A DNA stretch of 64,000 bases from Pyrrhosoma nymphula (GCA_963573305.1 OY754332.1:50381559-50445558), one strand, 5' to 3'; numbered from the stretch's first letter, positions 25,323 to 39,168 are shown. Notes: generated by a model from the letters alone, not told the origin. A program made the numbers and translations.

Positions 25323-27114
25323 TAAAAAATATAAAAATGAATAAAAAATGAAAAATAACAAATTTTATGCAAAATTATGCTCTTTCATCAAAAATAAACC
25401 TGCCATATTTTACTTTAATATACACCATCAATCAAAATTTATTAGTTGAAGTTTTCACTTCTATCTACCGTCCCAAGACAGTAACAATTTTTTGCTTCAT
25501 GACGAGGTGATTATTCCGTATAAAGAATCATATTTTTGCTTTATAGTATTGATATTGCATAGACTTCATACTAAAAACTCTCAGAGATGTCTGCAGTTTT
25601 AAGAGGATAAGGCAAACATAGATACTTGACGATTAGTAAAAAAAATCCTTTGGCTTCACACTCCAGACAGTATAACGTGCTGTAAGCGAATTACTACGAC
25701 GTTAATCTCACTGAAGACATCTTACTTCCATTGAGGATATCGATGGAAACTATTAACTGATAATCACACGTCGTATGATTCTTTGAATTACTTTTCGGGC
25801 TTAACCAATGGCTATTTTTAAAGCAATATAAACGGATATTTGTTCTTAAATGTTTCATTTTACTGAGGTACTTTGTGATTAAGGTTGTCTCTTGTAGTGT
25901 AAACCTTACATCACGTGGAAAATTTACTATTCATTCGTGAAACTATAAATCATAATTGCTATGTGCATTTGTCTTATGATTAAAAGAATCTGGAATAGGA
26001 ATTCGCTTATTGCCAACAAACCATAGAGGCAAATCTTTGGTTTGTAGCAGTCTATCGAATTTAACCTTCCAGATACACGTCAGTGAGAAACTATGCAACT
26101 CTTTCGTTTATCATAACTAAGGGCAAAGAATAGATTCACCAATGAGGAAGCGGAACAGCCGATATGGTCTTTTAGGGGCTTCAGTGCAAAGATTAACTTT
26201 TTATGCAGCATACGAATATTGTGTAAAATCGTGTCCTTTTGATTTAATGATTTAGGAAAATTGTAAAAATTTAATGAGGCAAAATTTAGGGAACTTATTC
26301 GTTGTGTGAAATGTTTTTTTTCTGGTTATTATCAATTTATTTTAATACTAAGGTTTGTTATTGAATTCATTTCCGCCCACATTAACAAATGCATTCTTCC
26401 GCAAAATATATTCATATCAGTATGGGTTTTTTATTCAAAATATGTCATTAAAGAGCGCATTTATCGCTTAAAAATAAAATTAGCCTCAAGAAATGAAACA
26501 ATGCTGCGGGTCACTCAGATATTCTTACAAGAGAACGCACGGTATAATCAAATTTAAAAAAAATTATAATACCAAAGTAATCTGTCGATGGTAATTTTTC
26601 CTAGCTGGAATTGGAAATTTAAATATTATGTAATCAACAAAAACCATTGCACGCTAGTTTTCAGAAACTGGTGGATAGAGTTTGCATCTTTGTCATTTGC
26701 ATCTCGTGGAAAATCATTGTACTAACCATATAACATATATAGCCTTTCTGCTTTCTAAGTCCAGTCCAAATTCAGAGCCGCGAGAGGCATATTGTATAAA
26801 GCCCCTCTGCAAGTTATAAAATAGGAATTATTTAATTTCAATTGCAGGACCAAGTGTCTAGTTGAATCCTAGAATGCGGCTAATGCTGTTGGAGGTATCT
26901 CTTGGTTGGTAATTAGAGGAGATTCTCAGAATTTTTAAAATGTAATGTCTGATGAGGTTCAAATTGCAATGAGATTAATAGAGTGAATATTGAAAATAGT
27001 TTTATGCGAACATTTAAAATTTCTTTCAATAGTTATTCAATCTAAAGGGTTACCGTTATTCACAAGAAGAAGCCTTGGAGGTCATGTTTGTCTGGCTTGA
27101 TGTTTTTTGCCATA

Positions 27115-28105
27115 CATGGTCCGTTCAATAAGTATCGGGACTGGTTTCAAGAATCAAAATTTATTGCAGTTTTCAATACAATTACTTAATAATCTTCAAA
27201 ATACATTCCTCCTGCATCGATACACTTAGTTCGGCGCGTCTACCACTCGTTAAAAGCCCGCTGGAAGTCGGTTTCCGGAATACTGTTGAGAGCCTTTGTC
27301 GTCGCCGCTTGAACCGCCTCGATGGAGTCGAACCGATATTCTTTGAGCTCCCTTTTTATTCACGGAAACAAGAAAAAGTCAGGTGGAGCCAGGTCGGGGC
27401 TGTATGGGGGGGGGGGGGTGAGGCAACGTTGCCACGCCGAATTTCGTCAGAAGCTGCCGCACAACAATCGCACCGCAGCACGGCGCCACCCGCGACCCGC
27501 GGCATTTCCACCCGCGACAGTTTTTTTTCCTCGCTCAAGACTTTCGGCACCAGATTCAGGCAACTTTTCCTCATCAAGATTCTCTGTTACATTGGTGTGG
27601 ACGGTTCCGACTGAAAGGCCGGTCTCCTCACTGATATTGGCGATGGTTAAACGCCTGTCAGAGTCCAAAACCTTTTTCACTTTGGCCACCTGAGCATCGG
27701 TTCGAGCGGTCGTCGGGCGTCCGACGCGGTGCTCGTCTTCGACGAGCTCCCGGCCTTCCTTAAATATTTTGTGCCACTCAAAAACTCTTGTGCGGCATAA
27801 GGCATCATCCCCATAAGCCTGTTTAATGAGTTCAAGGGTCTCTGATGCGGATTTCCCGAGTTTAACGCAAAACTTCACAGCGTAGCGTTGCTCGACGGTG
27901 CGCTCCATGCTGGCGCGACGACAACACAAAAAATCACACGTCACAAAAATCCACCTCCTGTCTCAACGCATGTCCGGAGGCGAATGAACTAAAGTGCGCC
28001 TGAGTAATGAGGGACCCCTCTACCGAGCCGATCGGTCGGACCCCCATCCACCTCATCGGTTGAGGCTACAGCGAACCAGTCTCGATACTTATTGAACGGA
28101 CCCTG
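27115..28105 (-). mobile_element. Internally deleted mariner-family transposon
   Basis: Terminal inverted repeats of about 32 bp begin CATGGTCCGTTCAATAAG on the left and CAGGGTCCGTTCAATAAG (reverse complement) on the right, with two mismatches. The element is flanked by TA on both sides (27113-27114 and 28106-28107), the usual mariner target duplication. Full elements are near 1.3 kb; this copy is 991 bp because the middle of the transposase is missing. A 13-base G run at 27406-27418 lies within it. Confidence 0.9.
27184..27908 (-). pseudogene. Mariner transposase remnant, catalytic centre deleted and frameshifted
   Basis: Starts at the ATG whose first base is 27908 and reads MERTVEQRYAVKFCVKLGKS, the N-terminal helix-turn-helix DNA-binding half. 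The WHKIFKEGRE and VGRPTTARTD segments follow, then SVGTVHTNVTENL. A frameshift near 27575 moves the reading to MRKSCLNLVPKVLSEEKK. The stretch carrying the first two catalytic Asp residues is then absent. The reading resumes with RQLLTKFGVATLPH and YSPDLAPPDFFLF (containing the third catalytic Asp). A stop follows after LFP, then ELKEYRFDSIEAVQAATTKA, another stop after FNEW, and the terminal CIDAGGMYFEDY. Frameshift, two stops and the deletion make it inactive. It could only be mobilised in trans through its well-kept ends. Confidence 0.88.
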
Positions 28106-28129
28106 TATGTTCCCCTTATCTCTCCACCT

Positions 28130-29420
28130 TGACTAAATTCCATTTGGTCCTGTCATTCATTCTTCTGCTCTAACTCCTCACAATTGGCTTCAAATTTCCT
28201 TGTTTCACCAATGAGCAATTCCTTCACTTTACTGTGGAGTGCGTATACTTTTTCCTGCCTCTCGAATTTCTCTAGACCCTCTCATTTCTCGTTACTCCAC
28301 GAATCCTTTCCCCAGCTAGTTTCTCTCCTAAGTTTGTATCTCATTTCTCAATGCTTCCTTCTCCCTTGCCCTAAATATTCTTGCCCCCTCGACCTCTATA
28401 TTATTCTCTCCTCCATCTTCTCAGGCTCTTCTCCGTACTTGACGCCTCCCTGATTCTCGTATCTTTGTCGTTTCGAATTTCTCTTCAGAATCTCTTTGTA
28501 CACATTGCTGAAGATTTTCCCTCCTATATTCTTATTCCAAATTCCGTTGGCGAATCCGAAATAGTATCACATTATTTCGGACATTTTTTAAAATTCTCCT
28601 TGGCATAGATCATTGTAATATTCCTCCTCTTTCAGATCTCTAATTTTACGTAGCATTTCATAGACACTAGATTATGATCCTTAGCGCCCACTCTCGCGCT
28701 GTCTGTACCCACCGCAAGAAAATTGTGACGCTGTCCCTTAACCTATGTCTATACACATCTAGGGGTGGTCTTGGATTAGGTTATTCGATTTGGCAACCGT
28801 TTATCCCGCAGAACTTAGTTGTTTTCTTTCAACGCTATTTTCTCGCTTCTGACTCATCCTCTCTCACCGTATTTTCTTCCTCTCCTATTCCTCACAGTAA
28901 TTCCATTTTCCGATCGGAGCTTTTCTGACAATTCCTTCACGTTCGCCGAACGAATAGTTTAATTTCCTCCATGACTCCCTGTTGGCGTTTCAGTGACAAT
29001 GAGCATTAATGTTTATGTAATTAATTGTGAGCAATAATGGTGGCATTTCAGTGGGTAATTTGTCGGGTAAGATTTGAACTAATAATATTTCTCTCATATC
29101 TCTCACTGCTTCTTTGACTTTACCATCCTCCGTATGCTTACGTTTATTGCAACAGCCACTCCTCAATGACTCTCCTCCACTCCCTTGAAAATCTCAATAG
29201 CTATAGCTCCAGTCTCCCTCAATAGCTCTTCGCAAAATCCTTACGACCTAACGTATATACGAGTAAATTCACATTTTCCAAACCCAGTTCATTATTTTTT
29301 TACTTTCCATACCTCTAACGTGTTCATTCTGATGTTTAATTTCCCAACAGCTGCGGTCCTCTTCTGCGTTTACTATCTTCGGCTCGACTCAAATTCCCTA
29401 CAATAATGTCGTATGACCGT
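28130..29420 (-). mobile_element. Decayed LINE: endonuclease and linker region
   Basis: On the minus strand the 29.4-28.7 kb part gives pieces of an APE endonuclease: LNIRMNTLEVWKVKK, GVAVAINVSIRRMVK and GTDSARVGAKDHNLVSMKCY, where the DHNLV matches the conserved S/A-D-H-x-L segment. The 28.4-28.1 kb part gives LEKFERQEKVYALHSKVKEL, a typical linker before the RT. No single open frame remains. The RT that should follow is absent; the mariner at 27115-28105 sits exactly at that side. Confidence 0.6.
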
Positions 29421-31617
29421 GGGGGACCTGGCTCGGCCGCGCTGCCAGGCACGGGCCTCACCTTAGTGGGTGGAGACTGACAGTCGGCAGGATCCATTTC
29501 CTAATTTGAAATGCACATGAAAACTGGATAAAGAAGTTGAGGCGGTTTCTTTTTGTATTCCTCACTGGTGTTTTGGTTAAATTGCGCTAAATTTAGTGGC
29601 CACCACACTAAGATCAGTCGGTTAATCTTCAGTTTCTTCGCTGTGGAGTAAGATCCTTTTGTTATCTTTAGAATTTATTTTGAACGGATCTTTATTAAAT
29701 ATTTTTGAATATATTTGCACGTCTGGTCCCCGTAATTTATAAATGTACCACTCAAATGAGCTTTTCTTTAGAGAGTAATGTTACAAGCATCATCTTGATT
29801 TCGAACGTCGTTTAGATTTTCTCTAACATTATAAATCTTTCTAGTCAGTCATAGAGTAAACGAGAGTGATTTCATTTTGTAAGCTTTCCATTAAGTACCC
29901 TCAGTTGCAATATTGCAAAAATTAAAGACAGTAGTTTTTGCAGCAAGACTCCTAAATTTATTCGCCGGGGGAAATATCGCTTCTCGGAACAATTTACAAC
30001 ACGGGAAGCTTCCAACTTCATTCTCCTCGCCTCAATTCTACCTCAAATAAGGCACTGAATTTCGTAAGGTACACCGTGCCAACATGGATAATACTCTGCG
30101 TAGTGAAATTGGCAGTAAGCATGTCACCACAAAATACATGGGATGCATAGCACAAGGATTAAATGAGTTTTCAGGTCAAATGCTAATAACCAGAGCCGGT
30201 GAAAAGAATTTGAGTTGCTTTAAGTGTCTAGTCCCCTCTTCTGCTGAAGGTACGTAATTAAGTCAAGGCTGTCGTTGGCGTGGACTTTCTTCCTATTTTT
30301 TTGTCAACGACGCCTCGAGTCAGTAAAAAGGTCATAATGAATTGACGTGATTTCATTAATGTCCTCTCAGACAAATTAATTGCTCACCCCGGTATAAAAA
30401 AGTTACATTAAAATGAAAAAGGGAAACTACCAGTGACTCATAAGTGGCCCTCAAGGATGTGAGGAGTAAGTTTTTATTTAATTTTTCGCAAAGATCTAGG
30501 GTAATGAAAAAATATGAAAATGAAAGAGACATGAATATACTTATCAACCTACGTTAAAATTGACAGTCTGGACATTCTGTGCTCGTGTGAAGGTGTGCAA
30601 TGCACTTACTTCCTTGCGTCGAAAATTCGTTTCCGTGCAAGTGCGCCGCCGTGTAAGACTTCTGTGCATCGAATGGCGGTTTGTACGCGAAGCATTCCTT
30701 GGGTGGTAATGAGAAGTCGTTACCGTGCGCCCACAGTGCCGCAGAGATTGCTTCGCATTGGAATGAATCGTCTTAGGAGCAGAGCGTGGGGCGGCTGCCT
30801 GCTGCGACACTCCGCCCCTCAATCAATATGCCGGAATCGTAGTTTCGCCTGCGGTCTGTTTGTGGTTTTGCAAGCGCGACTAAGACCCAAGGGAGCGTAT
30901 CAATGTGGGTTGCCGATGCATTAAGATCAACTCATTCACGGCATTAAGACTCGGAGACATGCAACATTGCTGGCGATTTGCAATAAAACGTGGATTTAAA
31001 AAATTACGACGCGTCGTTTAACACCCCGTTATCACACAATAAAACCTTGAAAAATATGAATGGATTACATTTGTACGAATGTTCATTGGCTCATAAGTCT
31101 TCATGTCGGACTGTTTCCAGGAAAATTATGCTAATGAATTGCACATGATATTGCTACGGTATTCATTGGTGAAATTATACGTTTGTACGTTCGCAGAAGT
31201 GCATACGTTTTGATTTTTTTCAGTGATAAGATATGTTTCATGGAGTCCTCATAATTATTCATGGATGAAGTTATTTAATTCACCTGCTTATGGGAGTTAT
31301 ATTCTTGTTTGTCACATAATCAACTGACCTTAATATTTTTGGCATTCTAAGCTATGGAGACCACATGCCATTAGGTTTCCTTCATACGGAGGCACCCGTA
31401 TTCAGTGAACCAAACCGTCGCAAAAACAGAAAGAGTGGCTATAAACTTTTATTGGTATGATAACCAAATTTGCATAGATTCCACAGTCAAGTAAATAATT
31501 CAATCATACTTCACCCAAAATGGAAGTTCAGTTCAGAAACTTAATTTCGCAGTATTTTAATTACATCTTTTATTTTTATGAAGGAAATACTAGGTATGAA
31601 TAAGGTACGGCACGAGT

Positions 31618-31722
31618 AAGTCTGTTGGATATTCTCTGACTTTAATCATGATATATATATATATATGAATAAGTGAATAGATAAATAAATAAATATATAT
31701 ATAACCGGTAGATTACTCTAAT
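31618..31722 (+). repeat. Dispersed repeat, copy 1 (paired with 43020-43082)
   Basis: TAAGTCTGTTGGATATTCTC and TGACTTT, then an AT-dinucleotide/TAAA microsatellite, then ACCGGTAGATTACTCT. The same start and end wording occurs at 43020-43082 without the microsatellite, so the two are copies of one repeat and the microsatellite expanded in this one. Confidence 0.5.
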
Positions 31723-33499
31723 GAATGAAATGAATTTTGATGAATTTATCATCAAATTATACGTATTCAAAAATACATCGATTTGGCCCACATTCTAGAG
31801 AGTCTAGGTGTTGCGTGGAAATTTTCGCTGGTCTGCACCGTTGTGTTCGTGCTATTAAGCTGCGCAAGCTTTAGTCTACATTGTTACGATACTGTGGCAT
31901 ATTACTGTTGATTTATAGCTCTCATTAATTGAGTTCATTATCGAATGAAATGATTTGTCACTTTGTAAATTCCACGCTCTTTTATTTTTACGGGCCATGA
32001 TTTCGATATATAATGTCACTATCAAGATGTGTAAAATTTACAACGTGATAAATCTTCTCGTGTGATTCCACAAAGTATAAAATGAATAATTAACTCGTAC
32101 TTTTGAGATCGTATATTTGAATTTAGTTTTCTCTTAATATGCCACGATAAATAGCTTCAAAATTCTCGTCATCCAACTCCTCTAGAAATTTTGTGTACTC
32201 GATAAATCCGTTTTTCGAAATGGAGCCTCTGAATTACCGATGTTCTTACATGGCTGTAACTCTTTGTTCTGAATTATCTCTTTGATAGCATTAGATACCC
32301 TGCGACCTTTGGGTTTTAATTTTCATGTGTGGAAATTTGAAATTTGTGGATTGAAATTAACGTAGAACTAAAGGAGTAGTTCATAGTAAAAATTGGTGCC
32401 AACAATAGCAAAAGTACCAATATTGGTAAAACTACGGCTCGTGACAATCGGACGAATATGGTATACGACGAACGATATACGTCGTAGGGTAATTCTGCTC
32501 CTGCATTGCCAGGCTGGAATTTGGTTGAACGGGGTGTGGCAGGGAATGGAAAACAGTGCAGTGAGAATCAGTGACACGATGCAAGGTGAGAATTTGTGTG
32601 TAAGTCACCCCGGGCGAAAATTCAATTCAGAACCTCAATTTCGCAGCATTAGTTAAATAAAATGTTGTATTTTGAATTGTAATTTTTTTGCTCCGGTAAT
32701 TTTCAATATTGTAATTCATTTTGCTTCGGATGTTGCACAAGGGAATCGGTAGTAGTAGGTAAGTGTGGCCCCTGTCAATACCTGGATTAGAGGTACTAGC
32801 GAAGCTATCGCTTGAGACCCCGGCATATCCAAAGGAGAAGCCTTGTGAAGCGACAAGCACATTCAGCACACCCTGCGCCACGATGAGATGCCGAACTCAC
32901 TCTTCCATCTGGACGTTTCCCTGCGTCTCGCTCACCTCGAAGTTTTTCATCCCTAACCCACCAATCAGAATAACCCGTGGAGGGGTAGTTGTTTCCTTAG
33001 AAGAGTCCTTGAACGAGAGTTAGAGACGTGGTTTGGTTGTAATTTCATGCGCTTTTTTAGGAAACGAATGTTTCCTAAAAACATGTTGTATCATAAGAAA
33101 TAAGTATATTTCATATTCTTCTATATACCTATGCCTCTTCTTCGTAATGTTGAAGAAATTGATGGACGGTGTAAACTGATTACGTCATTCAGAAACTTTA
33201 AGTGGTCGTCTTAAGAGAGGGACAGATAAAAAATCCCTCGCGAGCTGAGAGATGGAATTTAAAACAACTCCAGGGCTCGAGTTGGGAAAGGCCTTCTCGT
33301 CTCGAATCAGATTGATGAAATTAAAAATCGGTTGATTTTCCTTCCCTCCGGTAGCATGTTATTCGTTGGGAGAAGAGTTCCGATTTGTCTGAAGAGTCCA
33401 TCTGATTGCTGATGACATTTCATCGGAAACCAAACATGCATTTACCATTCCCCATGTGAGTGCTCAACAAATATTGCGGATTGGAAAAATGTTATTTGC

Positions 33500-33720
33500 T
33501 AACAACGGCGAGGCGCATCGGAAGCCTGGCGCTCATTTTGCGGCGAGAGGCGTGCCGTTCTCTGGCGGGGGAGGATCTCCGCCCGCCCTCCCCCCTCGCC
33601 GGTAGTGCCTCGCCTCCCGTTCCCACCCCCCATCCCGCGGGGCGCATCCCCTCGGTTCCCCACAAACACGCCAACGATGAGCCCTTGGGTCTCTTCTTCG
33701 CGGGGCCAGCCCCTTTTCGA
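33500..33720. other. GC-rich patch inside intron 1
   Basis: CpG-rich stretch (for example CGCCCGCCCTCCCCCCTCGCC) within AT-rich intron. The open frames on both strands are by-products of composition; no splice-bounded exon fits the sulfotransferase between exons 1 and 2, whose phases already join. Confidence 0.45.
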
Positions 33721-36700
33721 CGACAATCGCGGGACGTGCCTCTATTTACTGCCATACGTTTCCCCAGGGAAGTATCCGCAAAGATTTTCCCAGATCACGC
33801 AAGCTACCGAAGCCCAAAGAGTCGTGGGAACGCTTTATCTGTTCAGTGGTGCAAGTGAAATACACTGCTCTTGCTACCGACACTACACAATGACCTGTGC
33901 GTACAGTTTTCTACTCGTCACAGTGATCTACGCCGTCTTTTCTTCTAATTCCGTGCACCTTTACTAACTCGGAGGTTTGAATTCAGTGTTGGCGTGTTTT
34001 GTTACCGCATTGAAAACAGTGATTCCTGATTTCCTAAGCTTCAGCACCGATGTGGGGAGTTTGAAAATCTAATTCTAAATCCAACCCGGATTATCAGGGA
34101 GCTATTGTATGTTTCCATCGTCAACAGTTGTCCGAAATATTCTCTTCCAAGTATACCATATCCGTCAATACGGAGCATAGGTACCGAAGACTTTTTTCCG
34201 CAGAATACGCTATGCCAGAATTATTTATGTCAAGTAGAACACAGTTTTCAGTATTTATGAACGACATTTGTCTCCGCTTGATGGAGGGAGTTTCTACAAT
34301 AGTTAGGGACACTTCGGATGAGATCCAAACCTTGTGGCATTATTGGGGAAGTTTGATAAATCATCCTGGATGCCAAATTTCGGAGATAATAAATTTCGAG
34401 AAAATTAGAAGTAGAGAACGTATGACTTCATGACCAAGATCGTGAACACTGTTGTGTCTAACAATCCCGATGTACATTCCAATTGAACATAAATTGATTT
34501 ACACAAAAATGACATTGCTCTGACACTCTTGCATTATAGCGATGGATAAAACAGTGCTGGACAAAAGGAAGGTGGTGAAACTCCGGTAGTATTTGGGTGG
34601 ATTGAGACGAAAATATACGAGCCCCCACTGACAGAAGCCGCATATTTAGGATGATGGAGAGGAGGTACCTTTTCTCTCGTAGACGCGATTCCTCTAGTTG
34701 AAAATTAAGTTATGGATGCACCTCTCTTCGTTGCCATTGTAAGTAAATGGCGTTCATATTTAGGTATGAATACTCTCTCATCATCTCGAGCAAGGTTAAA
34801 GTTCGTCTGACTTCATAAAACATTCCATCAACCATCGCAGGGGTCCTTCCAGGCGTGTATTTTAAAAATGTAGTCAAAGATGTAATCCGGTGTAACATTT
34901 TCATCAGGAAGATCTCAGCTTAGAAGAAATAATTTTCCGATGGTAGTTTCACATACACGTTAAAACTATATTTTCATGCCTCCACCATTGTTTCTTATTG
35001 CATAATTGATGACGTTTCGTTAAATATCCCTAATTTTCTTTCGAAAACTCTTCTCCTTTGAGCATATTTGACACTATAAAGGTTTGGTAAATTAAAGTAC
35101 GAACGCAGGAGTTGGTATTTATGTCCAGCACAATTAATCAACCCTCAAAAATGGTACTGAAATGGAGATCTCTCCTGTTAAACACAGCCTTTTGGAGCAA
35201 AAGATCTTTTTGCAAATTAAAAGAGAGGTTTTCAGTCTATTGTTACGAATGGAGTCACAAGTGACAGTGCATTGCGGGGCTCTCCTTGTGAAGCGTGACA
35301 AGTCTTGGAGTATCGAGGAGAAATCAAGCGCGCGCTGCAATTGACGGGAAATCTGGTTTGCCAATTCGAAAATGCGATAAATGAGCGTAGCGCTCGAGGC
35401 TCGAGAGGGAATAATGCGTTTGGCGACACTGAAGGGCTTGACGCCGCAGTTCGCATGCGCCCATTCCCACACCTTCCCCTCACCGGCATCGATGAGAGCA
35501 TTCCTTTTTGGCATGAGTGAACGCTGTTTCGTGCCCCTTTCGTGTCCCCATTATGCTCAAAGATTTTTCAAAAACGGTTAGTTACGTCATTGGGACCGTT
35601 CTGTGTGACATCACTCAAAACAAAGCTCCTTCATTTGGTCACCATCCACTTAGGGTATGGTATGCCTACTTAATGTGTTGGGTGCAATTACCAACAGTTA
35701 CCCAATTTAGGTGTGAGAGGAAAAAAGTAACCAATGATGAATGCATGATTCGCCTCAACAATGGTGCCTGAGTAATCCTTCGAAACATTGGAGATGAACA
35801 AAGGTGCGACCCGAACGCTCTTAACCTATGAAAGTTTTTTATTAAGCGTAATGATCACTAATGCCTTCTGCTAGTATGCTCCCATTGTCTATGTATGCCC
35901 AGATAAGCTTCGTGAGATCGTTAATAATGCTTATTGCCATAAAAATTAAATGAAAATCTCCAATCCTTTTATTTATGAGTGAATCATCTGCTTTTGTCTT
36001 CATTCATAATATTGGCTGAGTTTTCTCTATGAAAAATATGTACAAGTTTGTGGACTGGAAATTTTTTTAAATGATTATCCCAGGGAAATTTCTGAAATAC
36101 ATACATCTTTTTACCCAACTTTTGAAAGATGCATTTATAAGAAGCTTATTTGTATAATATATATTAACATATCCTCAAGTTTTCTTCAATATAAAAAGAA
36201 TAAAAAAACGATCGCTTTGTTTTGTTACTGGTTACCAAAGCTGACCACACCTCTTGTTCGAGAATGGTTTAGCTGACAGCGGATTTGGGTCTCATAAGAT
36301 ACTAAGGTCTTAGCAGAGGGGAAACGGGGTGAGTTCCAGTTGTACAGAATTAAAACATATTGATGCCGTATAAATCTATGTTCCATCACCTCCAAAGTTT
36401 AGCTTTGGATTAACATGAATCTCTCTCTATTTTTCGTCCATCTCTCCATTGAGTCAGTAATATGCCTCTGGAATTCGATGTGATGAAAAGCTCCCGACTT
36501 ATATTTGTTCAACGAAGTTTCACACTTTCTAAGGTATTTCTGTAAGAAAGAACTTCTCTTGATGAAAAGTACTGTCCTGTCAGAATACTTTCAATGCTTC
36601 CTGTCATAATTCTTTTAATACAACCTTTCGACAAAAAATTCTTCGTCATTCAGTAAATTTAACAATTTACTCGGTGATATTTTCTCGTATGTTGATATTA

Positions 36701-37447
36701 ATCTTTTTGGCACACTTGCAAATTGTCTCTTAGATTATGACGCTTTCTTATTTTATTTTTGAAGATACAAATGATTTCCCTACCTCTACAAAGATAGTTT
36801 CTTTCATCTTGGCTAATTGACCTTTTTGCTCATGAAATTGTGTCGAGTTACAATCAGCTTTTGAGGAAACGTGAAATACTTGGCTGGTTGAAAAATAATT
36901 CGGAGAAGTGTAATTTTCCACTTCCTCAGCAAAGATTAAAACTGCGCAAATATATTTTGTATGTGGGGACTAAAATCTACAGTATTTTACAAAAAAATGG
37001 AAAAGGTAAATAGCAATGTGGATTTCTCAAAAATAGGTAAAGAACAGCTACTTCCTCGGAAAATTACTAAAATATCAATTTGACCATGCATTTTTAATGT
37101 TTATTCTTTTGAACTCTTTGTTAATGAACATTATACTGATCTTTAGTAGCAATATGTTTCTATTTTATAATAGTGGCTCAATGCTCGTAGCAGGTATTTT
37201 GAAGTCCACTAAAACTTCCCTATATGTTATGTAGTGCTTTGCACAAATATGTATATAGTTACATTTTTTTGGAAGTATGAAACATATTATTATTATTACC
37301 TTAGGAAAGCATAAAAATATAATTAATTCCTTGAACAATTCCACGAGGATGTTTTCACCCAAAACTTCAAGTGTCAAAGAATTCCTAGCTCCTTGAGCCG
37401 TCCCATCGATCTGTGCTGGCCTGACTTTCCTTTTCTCTCTCTCTCAG

Positions 37448-37687
37448 GGTTCTATGGGGAGGCCGTGCCGGCGGACTGCGGGTGCACGGCCGTGCAGAAG
37501 ACCCACGGCTTTGCGCTGGCGGGTCGCGTGCCCGCCGGAGCGGTTCAGCGGGCGGCTGAGGTGGCCTTATTCCGGGGCCGGGCCGTGCTCCTCCTGCGAA
37601 ACCCTTATGAGGCGCTACTCTCCTACCGCAACTTCCTCTACGCGGGCCACACTGGGTTCGCACCGCACGACAGATTCCGAGGTCCAG
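37448..37687 (+). CDS. WSCD-type sulfotransferase, exon with 3'-phosphate-binding segment
   Basis: Second recognised exon. A pyrimidine-rich acceptor (TTTTCTCTCTCTCTCAG) precedes it, and its first two bases finish the Gly codon left open by the previous exon, giving ..SKG-FYGEA. It reads CGCTAVQKTHGF (about residues 94-105), the conserved Lys-Thr-His strand, and then AVLLLRNPYEALLSYRNF (about 129-146). That second segment is the usual 3'-phosphate-binding strand and helix of PAPS sulfotransferases, with the Arg-Asn-Pro core of WSCD proteins. The exon ends at a GTGAGT donor in phase 1. It is much richer in G and C than the surrounding intron. The opposite-strand reading frame over this exon is a shadow. 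Confidence 0.88.
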
Positions 37688-39168
37688 GTGAGTCCACGGT
37701 AGATCGGAATTGGAGGACGATTCCCTGCGTTTAAGAATTTCCCAAAATCTTACATTCGCATATTGAAATGAAAGCTACAATTTTGTCGTTCCACATAAAA
37801 TTAAGGTGAATAAACAAAATTATAACGTTCATTTCAACATCTGCAGCAAATTCCACAAAGTTACGGAGGTAGCGAAACATTGCAGTTGCAGAGAAGACTT
37901 TATTCAGTGGAAGGGTCCATTGCCCACAAGCAAACTGCACGCGGGGGAGTTATGAAATCTCCACGTTTGACTAGGACTTCTCCAATGGGTTGCGAACACT
38001 ATCAGGTTATTTTAATGCAGATTTGTATGGATCGTAAACATTTCCTCATAACTCGCTACTGAAACTACCGCGACCTCTCAGGTTAAGTGCAAATATGTTG
38101 GCAGCGTTGCCAATCATGTTCTCTCCTCCCCTCTCCGCTCCTTTACCAACACCTTCCTCTCCCACCGGTCCTACATTGACTTCAAACTTCGCGCATATGA
38201 CTGACACCATGTTTCGCTCCCACTGTATGCCCGAGAAAACGAATGTTATACCCACTATCAGCTGAATTCATTTAGAGTAAAGCTTCCGCCAAAATTCTTC
38301 ATAATAAAAACACACTGAATCGGTAGCTATAATTAGATGCAAAATAATATCAATGAGTCAGTAATCAATCATTTGTCAATTGGAATGTACCATGAACTCT
38401 CAAGAAGAATATGGAAGGCCTCTGTCGTCGATGAAAAGAACGTGGAAATATCAACATTTTGGTTCAAGATAATTTAAAGCATACCGGCATTTGCCAAAGA
38501 ATGAGATTTTTAATATCATAAACAGGTTATTTCTTCACTTTTGATACTACCCTCAATAACTGTGGTTAATTTTAGAGCATTTTCTACAGTACTCCTTGCT
38601 TGCGGGAATATGCCATGGGGAATGAAGAACTTTCTTGTGCTGTCATTTTTGCGTCCCATCCAAAATAAAAAAAGTTTAAGATTAAAAGCAGTCATAGTAA
38701 TCTGTGCCTTACGCACGGAAGATTATTGGCTCACAATCATTCATTGTGCGTGGCAAGAAATAATCCCTGAACCTGTTTGACAATTTTTTTCTTTCGTTTT
38801 GTCGATTTGTCGGTCATACGGATGTATAGCGTGGGTGCGATAATACCCTACGTGTCCATCTTAAGCCCTTGAGTCACGAATTTTTTCTAGCAACCTTAGC
38901 CTAGCGTGTAACCTTTGATTTTCAAACGGCTCCAAACTCACTTCCAACAGTTTTTCACGCATTTTTTTGCTCGTGTTTGTTTTAAAAAAAACGCCTGGCT
39001 TTTCTTCGCACTTGGTTGTGCTTGTGGATTGAATGTTTCCCTCCTGGATACCCGATGCTCGCGACGTACCAAACATGTAACCTAACGAGAGTGAGAGATG
39101 AATTTTTGAAGCGTTATTATTTTTCAAGAACCTTTTTGAACAATGTGGATTCTTAGGTTGATTCTTAG

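Larger units (their letters stand above)
22836..37447 (+). other. Intron 1 of the sulfotransferase gene (14.6 kb)
   Basis: Runs from a GTGAGT donor to a pyrimidine-tract CAG acceptor. It contains a tRNA-like SINE (23.6 kb), an endonuclease fragment (25.0 kb), a deleted mariner (27.1 kb), a LINE endonuclease remnant (28.1-29.4 kb) and a GC-rich patch (33.5 kb). The rest (25.3-27.1, 29.5-33.4 and 33.9-37.4 kb) is AT-rich DNA in which I see no gene. The open frames near 30.6, 34.1 and 35.2 kb match nothing I know. Confidence 0.8.

Noticed and set aside
30595..30924. 109-codon plus-strand and 92-codon minus-strand frames
   Set aside because: Both strands open over the same stretch, Arg/Cys-rich, no motif, no fitting splice phase.
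33460..33967. 132- and 120-codon plus-strand frames
   Set aside because: Compositional; overlapping frames on both strands; inserting such an exon would break the phase match between exons 1 and 2.
37385..37663. Minus-strand frame over sulfotransferase exon 2
   Set aside because: Shadow of the real exon; Arg/Pro-rich antisense translation.
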